Source of the DNA: Lachancea mirantina | Taxonomy: Eukaryota; Ascomycota; Saccharomycetes; Saccharomycetales; Saccharomycetaceae | Assembly: GCA_900074745.1 (NCBI GenBank) | Contig: LT598468.1 | Coordinates: 1,054,001-1,118,000 of the forward strand | Length of the DNA: 64,000 bases | Direction: 5' to 3' | In this document: positions 37,806 through 47,010 of the stretch, piece by piece | How positions within the stretch are numbered: the stretch's first letter is position 1 | Layout of the letters: the number at the start of each line of letters is the position of its first letter | Notes under the pieces: generated by a model | Told to the model about the DNA's origin: nothing | Databases searched by the model: none | What the model saw: only the letters and a program-made list of their open reading frames with translations | Translations under genes and position numbers: made by a program

Positions 37806-39143
37806 ATGGACGAGAACTACGACGTTATCGTGTTGGGCACAGGCCTCACCGAATGTATTCTATCCGGACTTTTGTCCGTTGACGGCAAGAAAGTGCTTCA
37901 CATTGACCGTCAGGACCACTATGGCGGTGAGAGTGCCTCTGTAGCACTCTCGCAACTTTACACCAAGTTCAAGAGCACTCCGCTCGCGAAAGACGACATG
38001 GAGGCCCGTTTCGGTCGCGATCGCGACTGGAACGTTGACCTCATCCCCAAATTTCTCATGGCCAACGGTGAACTCACCAAGATCCTCGTGCACACGGACG
38101 TAACCCGTTACATCGACTTCAAACAAGTGGCCGGTTCTTACGTGTACAACAAGGGCAAAGTTTACAAAGTCCCTGCAAATGAGATCGAGGCCATTTCGTC
38201 GCCGCTCATGGGCATTTTCGAGAAAAGACGTATGAAACGGTTCCTCGAATGGATTGGCGAGTACAAAGAGGACCAACTCAATACTCACCAGGGACTTGAT
38301 CTCGACAAAAACACTATGGACGAGGTTTACTACAAATTCGGACTCGGTGCGTCCACCAAAGATTTTATCGGCCACGCCATGGCCCTTTGGACCAATGACG
38401 ACTATCTGCAACAGCCCGCAAGACCCACTTTCGAGCGGATTTTGCTGTATTTGCAGAGTGTTGCACGCTACGGCAAATCGCCCTATTTGTACCCGCTTTA
38501 CGGGCTTGGTGAACTTCCACAAGGTTTTGCGCGTTTATCTGCCATCTATGGCGGGACTTACATGCTGAATACCCCCGTGGACAAAGTCCTGTACGACGAC
38601 GCGGGCCGTTTCCAAGGTGTCGTCACCAAAGAGGGTACCGCCAAGGCCCCCATCTGCATTGCAGACCCAACTTATTTCCCGGAGAAATGCAAATCCACGA
38701 ACGAAAAAGTGATCCGGGCCATCTGCGTGCTTAATCACCCTGTGCCTAACACCAATAACGCCGACTCGGCCCAGATCATCATCCCACAGTCCCAAGTCGG
38801 ACGTCAGAACGATATTTACATCGCCGTTGTTTCCGATGCCCACAACGTGGCCTCCAAGGGCCACTACTTGGCCATCGTTTCAACTACCATCGAGACCGAC
38901 AAGCCTCACGTCGAGCTGGAACCAGCATTCAAGTTGCTCGCCCCTATCGAAGAACGTTTCATGGGCATTGCCGAAATGTTCGAACCCAAAGAATCCGGTT
39001 CCGAGGACAACGTCTACCTATCCAAATCCTACGATGCTTCCTCCCATTTTGAGACCATGACGGATGACGTCAAGGATATCTATTTCAGAGTTACGGGCCA
39101 TCCGCTCGTTCTGAAAAAGCGCGAGGAAGTTGAAGAGGAATAA
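37806..39143 (+). CDS. GDI1: Gdi1, Rab GDP-dissociation inhibitor
   Basis: A 445-residue Rab GDI (451 in S. cerevisiae) that extracts prenylated, GDP-bound Rab GTPases from membranes and recycles them. The N-terminus DENYDVIVLGTGLTECILSG is the family signature. Other conserved blocks are DRDWNVDLIPKFLMANGEL, the NTMDEVYYKFGLG segment and TDDVKDIYFRVTGHPLVLK at the end. An in-frame ATG at 37782 lies upstream, but the family starts just before DxDYDV, so 37806 is preferred. Codon use is biased, as expected for an abundant protein. Confidence 0.97.
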   Translation: MDENYDVIVLGTGLTECILSGLLSVDGKKVLHIDRQDHYGGESASVALSQLYTKFKSTPLAKDDMEARFGRDRDWNVDLIPKFLMANGELTKILVHTDVTRYIDFKQVAGSYVYNKGKVYKVPANEIEAISSPLMGIFEKRRMKRFLEWIGEYKEDQLNTHQGLDLDKNTMDEVYYKFGLGASTKDFIGHAMALWTNDDYLQQPARPTFERILLYLQSVARYGKSPYLYPLYGLGELPQGFARLSAIYGGTYMLNTPVDKVLYDDAGRFQGVVTKEGTAKAPICIADPTYFPEKCKSTNEKVIRAICVLNHPVPNTNNADSAQIIIPQSQVGRQNDIYIAVVSDAHNVASKGHYLAIVSTTIETDKPHVELEPAFKLLAPIEERFMGIAEMFEPKESGSEDNVYLSKSYDASSHFETMTDDVKDIYFRVTGHPLVLKKREEVEEE

Positions 39144-39303
39144 GCCCTTGTTCATGAATCATATATATGTAGCGGTGATGTTCACCACTGTAGCCTTTTA
39201 CCCATTGCCAGTAATCACATGCTTTTCTCTTAAGTGAAAAAAAATGAATCCATCTTAAAGGACAGATGCGACAACCCCAGCAAGCAAACGAGCTAGTCCC
39301 AGG

Positions 39304-39651
39304 ATGCTGTTCTTCTCCTTTTTCAAAACGCTTGTGGATCAAGAAGTGACGGTAGAAGTATGTTGTAAGGTGAGGTTACCGTATGTTTGCTAAATTACTA
39401 ACCTTTTCATTGTTCAGCTGAAAAATGATATAGAACTGAAGGGAACTTTGAAATCTGTGGATCAGTTCCTGAACCTTAAGCTGGACAACATATCTTGCTC
39501 GAATGAGAGTAGGTACCCACATCTTTCGTCGGTGAGAAACATTTTCATCAGGGGCTCTACGGTAAGGTACGTTTACCTTGACAAGAACATGGTGGACATC
39601 AATCTGCTGCAAGATGCTGCACGCAGAGAGGCCATGAGCGCCAAAAAATGA
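39304..39651 (+). CDS. LSM2: Lsm2, Sm-like protein, one intron
   Basis: Two exons, 39304-39357 (18 codons) and 39418-39651 (77 codons plus stop), give 95 residues, identical in length to S. cerevisiae Lsm2. It is a core subunit of both Lsm1-7 and Lsm2-8 rings. Exon 1 encodes MLFFSFFKTLVDQEVTVE and exon 2 continues LKNDIELKGTLKSVDQF. Sm motif 2 is in SVRNIFIRGSTVRYVYL. The 60-nt intron has donor GTATGT, a perfect TACTAAC branch at 39396-39402 and acceptor TTCAG, in the same region as the intron of YBL026W. This gene marks the change of synteny from the YER/YDR blocks to the YBL arm. Confidence 0.97.
39358..39417 (+). other. LSM2 intron
   Basis: A 60-nt intron, GTATGT to TTCAG, with branch TACTAAC at 39396-39402. 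A second GTATGT at 39381 lies inside it, too close to the branch site to be a likely alternative donor. Confidence 0.92.
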
Positions 39652-39726
39652 TTGTTTTCATATATGTACATATTGTACATAATTGTAAAGTACAGTTGAG
39701 CCGCGGGAGTTTTCATGGAACCAGGA

Positions 39727-40206
39727 TCAAGTGGAATTCAAAAGCCTATTTTCGCAGTGTGCACGCGTGTGACCCGTTTCGTGGCAGTAAGAGCATGGGA
39801 TTTTATTTTTCTTCTTTTTCTTGCTCTTCGCCGGCGCAGCCGGCCAGCCCGGCGACGGCGACGTCGTTGCTGTAGCCCCACTGCGGGATGCCTGACTGTA
39901 GCCGTTCGAGACGCGCTTCACCGGCACCAAAGCGAATTTCTGACCGTTCCGCTCCAGAAGCTCGAGCCTCGGGCTCGGGCTGCTGGTGAGAGGTACGCTG
40001 TCCATTTCGACCGTATTCCCCGCCTCATCGCGCTGCAGAGCCAAAATCGGATCCAACGCTCCTTTCAGATCTCGCCAACGCTGCTGGGGGTCACTTTCGC
40101 CATCTTTCTGTTGCTGCAACCTTCTTGCAAGAATCGTCTTGGCCAATGCATCCATAGCCTGCGAGATCTGTACCGTGTCTTCCATCTTGGTTTCCCGTCG
40201 CTGCAT
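39727..40206 (-). CDS. Small CCHC zinc-knuckle protein
   Basis: A 159-residue protein, or 152 from the second ATG at 40185. A helical N-terminal part (about 8-60) includes RWRDLKGALDPILAL. A low-complexity Ser/Pro/Ala middle follows, then a run of lysines, then one perfect CCHC zinc knuckle CSYCHETGHTRAHC (C-x2-C-x4-H-x4-C, about 138-151) near the C-terminus. Zinc knuckles usually bind single-stranded RNA or act as protein contacts. I do not recognise the ortholog with certainty; beside GDI1 in S. cerevisiae lies the uncharacterised YER137C on the opposite strand, and this gene has that relation to GDI1 except that LSM2 lies between them. Confidence 0.8.
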   Translation of the reverse strand: MQRRETKMEDTVQISQAMDALAKTILARRLQQQKDGESDPQQRWRDLKGALDPILALQRDEAGNTVEMDSVPLTSSPSPRLELLERNGQKFALVPVKRVSNGYSQASRSGATATTSPSPGWPAAPAKSKKKKKNKIPCSYCHETGHTRAHCENRLLNST

Positions 40207-40244
40207 CGTGCTTTACCAGGTGTCACATACACCGTTTGGCCTGC

Positions 40245-40529
40245 TTAACTTTCGGACGTTTTCGGTACCTTGAGGTTTCCCACGCAGTCAAATAAGCGGA
40301 ACTCCTTCTCACGCTGCCAACCGCCTCTGTTTCTGTCCAGCCTTGGGCACTGTTCTTGCGCACCTTTTCCATGTTCAATATCAGTCGACAGCTCTTTGAC
40401 ATATCTGCTTACATAAGGGAGGCTACTCATTTCGACCCATTTGCGTCGTTTGTGACTTAAACTACCGAAAATGGCAAATCCCATTTTCTCGACATTTGCC
40501 TCTTTTTCAGTGAACTCGTAGGCTGTCAT
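40245..40529 (-). CDS. Hypothetical 94-residue ORF
   Basis: An intact 94-codon frame starting 38 bp upstream of the zinc-knuckle gene's first ATG, same strand. No signal peptide, membrane segment or motif; contains HKRRKWVEMSSLPYVSRYVK. It could be a small gene, an upstream exon or a chance frame. Its position would cover the zinc-knuckle promoter, which argues somewhat against it. I do not recognise it. Confidence 0.3.
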   Translation of the reverse strand: MTAYEFTEKEANVEKMGFAIFGSLSHKRRKWVEMSSLPYVSRYVKELSTDIEHGKGAQEQCPRLDRNRGGWQREKEFRLFDCVGNLKVPKTSES

Positions 40530-41552
40530 GGCTTTTGGTGGAACCGGATATCATGAAAATTCCGGCCTGGGTTCGAACCCTGCGGTCGGACGTGGATTCA
40601 TTGGCAGTCTCGCACTGTCACCACGGTCAGCCTCACTGCTAACGAGTTTAAGACGTGTCCCGGTATTATCGATCTTTGCGGGCACCGGGGGTGGACTAAG
40701 AGAAATCTAGTTCTGTCCCGCGGTGACAAAGGTAAGCACAGCTTCGGTAATGTGTTTCGAGCGCTCTTACCGCTGAAGGGGAGTTTCATCCAGCACAGCA
40801 AGAGCGACCCGTGAGGAGGCGACCGGGAGGGCACTTGTCCTCGGCGAGATTCATCTCAGAGTGGTGGGTTGGTATTCCTTCGGGACATTAGTCTCTATGG
40901 ATATCCAGGAACTATCGTTTTTGCTGGTGGTTTGAATCTAGTGCTTTCATAGGACTATAAGCTGAGATTCGTATCCTGACGAAAAGCATTCTTCAAGAGG
41001 CAAAAGGCGACGCGAAAGAGGAGTTACCTCATGAGGATCACAATGAGACCGTCTGGTTGGTAGAGTCTTAGTTGACTGTGTTCGTTAGATCTCGGAGGTC
41101 CGATATCATAATGTACGTCTTTTTGAGAGAGTCCTTGACAAGGATATCTCATAGAGCAGAAACGGAAGCTTGCAACTGTACAAGCGTTATATGATTTCAG
41201 CTCTCTGTATTAGATAATGGAAACCCGGGTTCGTGTAGAACGAAGGCCCCAAGTGATTGATTTATCTTACGCGAGCACGTGAACAAATTTCGTATCGCTC
41301 TCACGGAGGCACTCTTCAGTATTTCGAAAGGAGTCAAAGCGTGTAGACTGTTGGCCGAGGCAACCATGCATTCGAAGCGTAATCTCCATCCTTTTGCTTG
41401 GAACGTTACCAGATAAGGGTCGGTTTTAACCTTTTAAAGTGACCCTGACGAGTTCCGTTCATTATGATCGCTGCAATCCCAGATTAATTAACCCTTCTGA
41501 AATCCCAAACTTGAACCTCCGCGCTTACCATCATGTTAAAGCGCTACCGAAC
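40530..41552. other. Intergenic stretch upstream of RRN10
   Basis: About 1 kb without a gene I can support. GGTTCGAACC at 40570-40579 resembles a tRNA B box, but no matching A box, anticodon arm or acceptor stem is found on either strand. The frame upstream of the RRN10 ATG is open but not Rrn10-like. Confidence 0.5.
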
Positions 41553-41963
41553 ATGGACAGGTCTGTGTACGAAGCCTGTAGCGATTTGATCACGATTGCC
41601 GGCCGGAAGGCCAGTGCGGACGAGATACTGGCGCAGAAGATAGGAAATCTGGTACCGATTCCTTTTAAGTCGAGAGAAGATCTCGAGGCCGTTTCGCGAC
41701 AGGATAAAAAAGAGGGTGTATACACAGGAGAACTGATACCAGATATGGATCTGCAGGTACTTCACTATTTTGCCACGCAACTGATTGTGCAGCGCTATCC
41801 GCACTTGATAAACTGTTTCGAAGAGACGGGGCTCTTGACGCTGGGTCTTTTAGTCGAAGAATTGGTCGCCAGTTATCTCCGAAACGAGGAGGAAGTCGAC
41901 GGGGCTGGCGTTGCCGCTATCGAAAAACACGTCAATTACCGTGACTCGCCCTCGAACATTTGA
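41553..41963 (+). CDS. RRN10: Rrn10, RNA polymerase I upstream activation factor subunit
   Basis: A 136-residue protein (145 in S. cerevisiae), part of the UAF complex that binds the rDNA promoter upstream element in the nucleolus. The start MDRSVYEACSD and the blocks ADEILAQKIGNLVPIPFKSR and the segment YPHLINCFEETGLLTLG match Rrn10, and the end NYRDSPSNI matches DYRHAPGNI. The frame is open upstream to 41439, but the family begins at MDRxVYEAC. It is tandem with NCL1, as YBL025W is with YBL024W. Confidence 0.94.
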   Translation: MDRSVYEACSDLITIAGRKASADEILAQKIGNLVPIPFKSREDLEAVSRQDKKEGVYTGELIPDMDLQVLHYFATQLIVQRYPHLINCFEETGLLTLGLLVEELVASYLRNEEEVDGAGVAAIEKHVNYRDSPSNI

Positions 41964-41988
41964 AGAGGAAGTTGACACCGGGTTCACG

Positions 41989-41998
41989 ATCACGTGAT
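41989..41998. promoter_or_regulatory. Cbf1-type E-box between RRN10 and NCL1
   Basis: Palindromic ATCACGTGAT about 200 bp upstream of the NCL1 ATG. Confidence 0.5.
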
Positions 41999-42198
41999 TA
42001 TCTCGTGTCGAACATCGCGCTATACGACCACTGCTGTCCTCCTCCTACCAGCTCTGGGGCCCCGACGGCGGTCGAACTCGATGGTGATGATGGAAAACAA
42101 AAATTTTTCAGGCCATACACTGGGTCATCTCATCTCTTGAAGCGCTATTTCAGCGGCGTGCAGACAAGAGATTTATTTGACTTGCCAAAGGTTCCAGG

Positions 42199-44232
42199 AT
42201 GGCCAGAAATAGAAAGAACAAGAAGGGGAACAAGAAGACATTTGGTGCTAGAAATGACTCCAATGCTCAAAAGGGCTGGTCTGAATTGGTCAAGGAGAAT
42301 GAGAAATGGGAACAGTACTACAAAGATTTGGCTTTGATTCCTGAAGGAGAATGGGACGAGTTCAAGCGCATCTGTCAGGCACAGCTACCACTTACGTTCA
42401 GGATCACTGGTTCCAGAAAACACGCCCATGAAGTGTTGCAACTGTTTGAAGACCAACATTTGCCAGGGCTTACCAATGTGACTTTCGAAGGCGAAGAGAT
42501 ACAAGCACCAAAGCGTCTGGCATGGTACCCTGAAAACCTGGCTTGGCAATTGGACGTCTCCAAGCAAGTAATCAGGAAGAACGAACAGTTTTCGAAGATG
42601 CAACGGTTTCTTGTCGTTGAAAACGCTGTTGGCAACATATCAAGGCAAGAAGCAGTCTCCATGATTCCACCTTTGGTTTTGGAGGTGGAACCTCATCACG
42701 CAGTGCTAGATATGTGCGCTGCGCCAGGTTCCAAGACAGCGCAACTCATCGAAGCTTTGCACGCGAAAAACGACGAACCCACCGGGTTTGTCATGGCCAA
42801 TGATGCAGACGCTAGAAGATCTCACATGTTGGTGCATCAACTTAAAAGATTAAACAGTGCCAATCTCTTGGTGGTCAATCACGATGCCCAGTTTTTCCCC
42901 CGAGTCAAAACTGATGATTCTAGACGGTTTTTGAAATTTGATAGAATTCTGTGCGACGTCCCATGTTCCGGAGACGGAACCATGCGGAAAAACGTGAATG
43001 TTTGGAAAGATTGGTGCACCGGTTCTGGTCTTGGACTCCACACGGTACAGCTCAACATTCTGAACCGTGGTCTTAACCTTCTGAAAAACGGCGGCAGACT
43101 CGTTTACTCCACATGTTCTTTAAATCCAATTGAAAATGAAGCTGTCGTTGCTGCTGCTTTGAGAAAATGGGGGAATAAGATTAAAATTATTAACTGTGAC
43201 GATAAACTGCCCGGTCTTATCAGAAGTCGGGGTGTATCCGAGTGGCCAGTGTACGACAAGGCTTTTGCCAAAAAACAAAAGGGCGACGAGGGCACCATCG
43301 AAAGTTGGTTTGCACCTTCTGCCGAAGAAGCCAGTCACTTCAATTTGAGTAACTGTCTCCGTGTCTATCCTCATCAACAAAATACAGGTGGCTTTTTCAT
43401 TACTGTTTTCGAGAAAATGGATGAAGAAGAGGAGCAGAGTGCCAAAAGAGCAGGTTTTGAAAACAACGAGGATATCAACCAAGAGAAAAAGGCGAAGTCT
43501 GCTGAAGACGCGCCTCAGCGTCAAAAGAAAGAAAAACTTCCTCGAGATGCGAATGAGGAACCATTTGTTTATCTGGATCCTGCCCATGAACAGCTTCAGA
43601 AATGCTGGGAATTTTATGGCATTGATGATGACTTCGATAAAAGTAACTGCTTGGTTCGTAATGCCGCTGGGGAGCCCACAAGGGTTATTTACATGACCTC
43701 TTCATCCATCAAGAAAATAATACAAGGCAATGAGGACCGTCTGAAGTTTATTTATTCGGGTGTTAAGTTGCTAGTCGCTCAGCGCTCTGATATTGACTGC
43801 TCTTGGAGGATTCAAAGCGAGTCGTTGCCCATTGTTAAGCACCACATGAATCAGAAGAGAGTGGCCAAGGCCAATTTGGAATGCTTAAAGCACCTTTTAC
43901 TTGAGTCCTTCCCAGGTTTCGAGACCATGGAGAAATTGCACATCGATGACGAGTTCACGAAGAAAATAAGAGCTCTATCTCCAGGATGCGCCTTCATTCA
44001 TGTTTCTCGCGGCGAGGACAAAGAAAGTCTTTTCTTGCCTGTTTGGAATGGAAGTAAATGCGTAAATTTGATGGTTTGCAAAGAAGACACTCATGAGCTT
44101 CTGTACAGAATTTTTAAAGTAGATTCCCCTGCAAAGGTCGCTGCTCCTGAAAAGAAGGTCGGAGGTGATCGGGCTCCGCAAGAAGAAGAAGAAGCAAGTC
44201 AACCAGCAGAGTCCAGTGAAGCTCAAGGATGA
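42199..44232 (+). CDS. NCL1: Ncl1 (Trm4), tRNA m5C methyltransferase
   Basis: A 677-residue NSUN-type RNA methyltransferase (684 in S. cerevisiae) that makes 5-methylcytosine at several tRNA positions in the nucleus. The N-terminus is basic (RNRKNKKGNKK). SAM-binding motif I is DMCAAPGSKTAQL (about 172), motif IV with its product-release cysteine is CDVPCSGDGT (about 254), and motif VI with the nucleophile is VYSTCSLNPIENEAVV (about 304). A charged insert (about 410-450) and an acidic, Glu-rich C-terminal tail are visible. It is convergent with MCM2. Confidence 0.97.
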   Translation: MARNRKNKKGNKKTFGARNDSNAQKGWSELVKENEKWEQYYKDLALIPEGEWDEFKRICQAQLPLTFRITGSRKHAHEVLQLFEDQHLPGLTNVTFEGEEIQAPKRLAWYPENLAWQLDVSKQVIRKNEQFSKMQRFLVVENAVGNISRQEAVSMIPPLVLEVEPHHAVLDMCAAPGSKTAQLIEALHAKNDEPTGFVMANDADARRSHMLVHQLKRLNSANLLVVNHDAQFFPRVKTDDSRRFLKFDRILCDVPCSGDGTMRKNVNVWKDWCTGSGLGLHTVQLNILNRGLNLLKNGGRLVYSTCSLNPIENEAVVAAALRKWGNKIKIINCDDKLPGLIRSRGVSEWPVYDKAFAKKQKGDEGTIESWFAPSAEEASHFNLSNCLRVYPHQQNTGGFFITVFEKMDEEEEQSAKRAGFENNEDINQEKKAKSAEDAPQRQKKEKLPRDANEEPFVYLDPAHEQLQKCWEFYGIDDDFDKSNCLVRNAAGEPTRVIYMTSSSIKKIIQGNEDRLKFIYSGVKLLVAQRSDIDCSWRIQSESLPIVKHHMNQKRVAKANLECLKHLLLESFPGFETMEKLHIDDEFTKKIRALSPGCAFIHVSRGEDKESLFLPVWNGSKCVNLMVCKEDTHELLYRIFKVDSPAKVAAPEKKVGGDRAPQEEEEASQPAESSEAQG

Positions 44233-44339
44233 TTGTTATTTAGTACAGCAATATGTCTATTGAGCGTCTATTACACAGTAACATTGTTTATTGGAATGCA
44301 ATCTTACTTAGTACATCATGAGTATCCCGCTCACAAATA

Positions 44340-46898
44340 TTATCCACTTAGTGTATATATAGCAAATGATCTTTGTAATTGGCGCCGGACACTTATTTTC
44401 TGAGCCCCAACGAAACTATCCACCGTAACTTTGATTGCTCGATCGAGGTCCCACGAAGAAACGAACTCCGAGAGTCTCATTTTCGCGAACGACTCAGCAA
44501 TACGCAAAATAGATTCCAAATGCCGAACCGTTATAGGGAAAGATCCCGTCGTTATACTCTCTCTTCTTAAATCGGCGTAGACTCTACTCACCTTGTCCAT
44601 ATCCATTTGGTGAAGCTTGGGATAAACTTTTGTGCGAGCGTAGTGTATGTATTTCATAAGAGTTTCTTGTGGAATTGGAGAAATTTCGCCCTCTTTTGCT
44701 CGTTCTCTTTGAAGTCGCCTTTGCCTAGAGGAAAGAGGTTCTCCGGCCTCACCGAGTTCTTGAGCTTCTTCATCATCAGCGGCCTCTAGGAGGTCACTGT
44801 CTGGGTGAGATCTGGCATGAGAGTCAACGACGAAACGCGCCAATCTTTCGTCAGTGGCTTCATCAACCAAGTCCCTAACGACACAGAGAATATCGAAACG
44901 AGACAGAATGGGCTCGGTTAAATCGACGTTCTGAGCCAAAGGCAAAGCTGAGTTATAGCGTCCACCATTGGGGTTCGCAGCTGCAATGATGGAACATCTT
45001 GCCTGCAAGGTTGTCACTATACCTGCTTTTGAAATGGAGATACTCTGCTGTTCCATTGCTTCGTGGATAGATGTACGATCCTGATCATTCATTTTATCAA
45101 ATTCATCAATCAAACACACTCCTTTATCTGCCAAGACGAGGGCCCCACCTTCAAGAGTCCATTCTCTGGTAATGGGGTCTTTGCGAACCGACGCTGTCAA
45201 ACCAACAGCAGATGCACCCTGACCAGTAGCGAAGACAGCACGTTGAGCCGTTTTTTCCACATATTTTAGAATTTGGGACTTTGCTGTACCTGGGTCACCC
45301 AGAAGTAAAACATTTATATCTCCACGAATGGCGTGTTTACCATTGACATTTTTCGGTACACCGCCAAACAGTGAGCAGGCTACTGCTGTTTTAATATCTC
45401 TATGACCGTAAATAGAAGGTGCGATGGACGATATGACTTTGTCAATGATAGTGCGATCTCTTGACATTTTGCGAAATTCCCGTTCTTCCTCTTCAGTCCA
45501 ACTGAAAACGTCAAGACCTTCTTCTCCGTCGCCAACTCGCAATCCACCTTCTCTCCTTCTCACAGCGTTTGCTTCTATAACGGTTGCAAACACCGGGAAT
45601 CCATTTCTTGCGTTCAGATTTCCATCGTAAGTGTTTTTATAAACACCAGTGATTTCGACTTCTTCACCAGGTTTAGCAATATCCACCAAATCCCATAAGA
45701 GGATCACTTCCCTGTGTCTGGGGAGTCGTCCAGGTGGTACGGAACCTGGAGCTTCCTGAAGAGTGACTCTTTGGTAATTTCGATATAGCGTCTTTTCTGC
45801 GTTCGTTCGGAAGGGACCTTTCGATCTACAATTGGTGCAGAACGATATTTTCACTTCTTGATTAGAATCCTGGAAGTAAGGCCCTAATATCGAGCCACAC
45901 TTCAAGCAATTAAACTTGACGTATTTTAACTGTGGGAAAACACCCGTTCTTCTTGTTACAACACCACTTACACGAACCAGCGAGTTCAGGTTCGACTCGC
46001 GAAGCTCTCGTAAGTTCAAAAGTGTAGGAAAATCGGATATCCTTACATGGATTTCAGAGTGGATTCGCGCGTAATCTGGGTAGTGAAGCTGTGTGGCATC
46101 CATCGCTACCACATCGAAAATCTTGAGCATCTCCTCCGGACATTTGGCTAGAAACAGTGCGAGAATGGCTTTAGATTCGGCTAAATGTCTGAAATTGACT
46201 TCCAAGGATTCCGAATTCTGTTCACCAAGCGTCCTAATTCTTGCTCCGTAAACGGATCTGCCATTATCGTCGGTAAACTCTAAAAGAAACGCCTTTAGCT
46301 CGCGCGCTATAGTCCGAGCCACATTAGGCTGTGTTATCCATTCAGTATAGCTTGAAGCCTTGACATCACTTAAAGACTCGAGGGTTAACTCTTCCGTGAG
46401 TGGGTCCATATCTATGTCAGACAACAAATCGTCGTCATCTTCGTACTGGCGACGTCTGCGACGCCGTTGTGTCGGTAAACCCATTTCGTCGAGTTGCTGA
46501 TCGTCATCATTGTCGTCATCGTCATCATCGATATACGCTTCGCTGCGCAAAAGACGATCTCTTTGATTCAATTGTGCGTCGATTCGACGCCGATCTGCCA
46601 GTGAAAGCTCCCCTTGGTCTCTATCATCAATTCCTTCAACTTCGTACTGATCTCTTCGAGCATCCGAATCATAATCTTTGAACATTTCATCACCCATTAG
46701 GTCCACCTCATTCATTCTCTCTTCTATTTCTTCCAGATCTTCGTTTTCCACAACTTCTCCGTCGGGGTTCTCGAAGTCAATTTCTTCTGGGCTACCAATC
46801 GGCGAAGATCGACCCATAGAAGGTCCCTGAGGAGATGAGGGTAGAACCGGTTGCTCAGAATCACTCTCATCATCTTCTCTTCTTCTTCTACGGTCCAT
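44340..46898 (-). CDS. MCM2: Mcm2, replicative helicase subunit
   Basis: An 852-residue subunit of the Mcm2-7 helicase (868 in S. cerevisiae). The acidic N-terminal tail (about 1-160), known to bind histone H3-H4, includes long Asp/Glu runs. A CxxC...CxxC zinc finger is at about 326-350 (CLKCG, CTNCR). The AAA+ core has Walker A GDPGTAKSQ (about 533), Walker B CLIDEFDKM (about 597) and the arginine finger LSRFD (about 664). A possible early-cell-cycle box lies upstream (46995-47010). Confidence 0.98.
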   Translation of the reverse strand: MDRRRRREDDESDSEQPVLPSSPQGPSMGRSSPIGSPEEIDFENPDGEVVENEDLEEIEERMNEVDLMGDEMFKDYDSDARRDQYEVEGIDDRDQGELSLADRRRIDAQLNQRDRLLRSEAYIDDDDDDNDDDQQLDEMGLPTQRRRRRRQYEDDDDLLSDIDMDPLTEELTLESLSDVKASSYTEWITQPNVARTIARELKAFLLEFTDDNGRSVYGARIRTLGEQNSESLEVNFRHLAESKAILALFLAKCPEEMLKIFDVVAMDATQLHYPDYARIHSEIHVRISDFPTLLNLRELRESNLNSLVRVSGVVTRRTGVFPQLKYVKFNCLKCGSILGPYFQDSNQEVKISFCTNCRSKGPFRTNAEKTLYRNYQRVTLQEAPGSVPPGRLPRHREVILLWDLVDIAKPGEEVEITGVYKNTYDGNLNARNGFPVFATVIEANAVRRREGGLRVGDGEEGLDVFSWTEEEEREFRKMSRDRTIIDKVISSIAPSIYGHRDIKTAVACSLFGGVPKNVNGKHAIRGDINVLLLGDPGTAKSQILKYVEKTAQRAVFATGQGASAVGLTASVRKDPITREWTLEGGALVLADKGVCLIDEFDKMNDQDRTSIHEAMEQQSISISKAGIVTTLQARCSIIAAANPNGGRYNSALPLAQNVDLTEPILSRFDILCVVRDLVDEATDERLARFVVDSHARSHPDSDLLEAADDEEAQELGEAGEPLSSRQRRLQRERAKEGEISPIPQETLMKYIHYARTKVYPKLHQMDMDKVSRVYADLRRESITTGSFPITVRHLESILRIAESFAKMRLSEFVSSWDLDRAIKVTVDSFVGAQKISVRRQLQRSFAIYTLSG

Positions 46899-46994
46899 TG
46901 TCTCGTTATTGGCCCTTAAAAGCTTGTCTGCCTAGATGTTTGTGTTATCAAACTTTTCTTAAATGTTGGTTTCAACTCCCACATTTCAATTAAT

Positions 46995-47010
46995 TTTCTC
47001 TAAAAGGAAG
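46995..47010. promoter_or_regulatory. Possible early cell-cycle box (ECB) upstream of MCM2
   Basis: TTTCTCTAAAAGGAAG matches 10 of the 13 fixed bases of the Mcm1-Yox1/Yhp1 element TTTCCCNNTNAGGAAA, about 100 bp upstream of the MCM2 ATG. Several MCM genes in S. cerevisiae use ECBs for M/G1 expression. Confidence 0.35.

Noticed and set aside
40560-40600. tRNA gene suggested by GGTTCGAACC (B box)
   Set aside because: The motif is palindromic and I could not find an A box, an anticodon arm or a matching acceptor stem on either strand within tRNA length.
40720-40800. tRNA-like D-arm sequence on the minus strand
   Set aside because: Only the D-arm resemblance is present; there is no B box or acceptor pairing.
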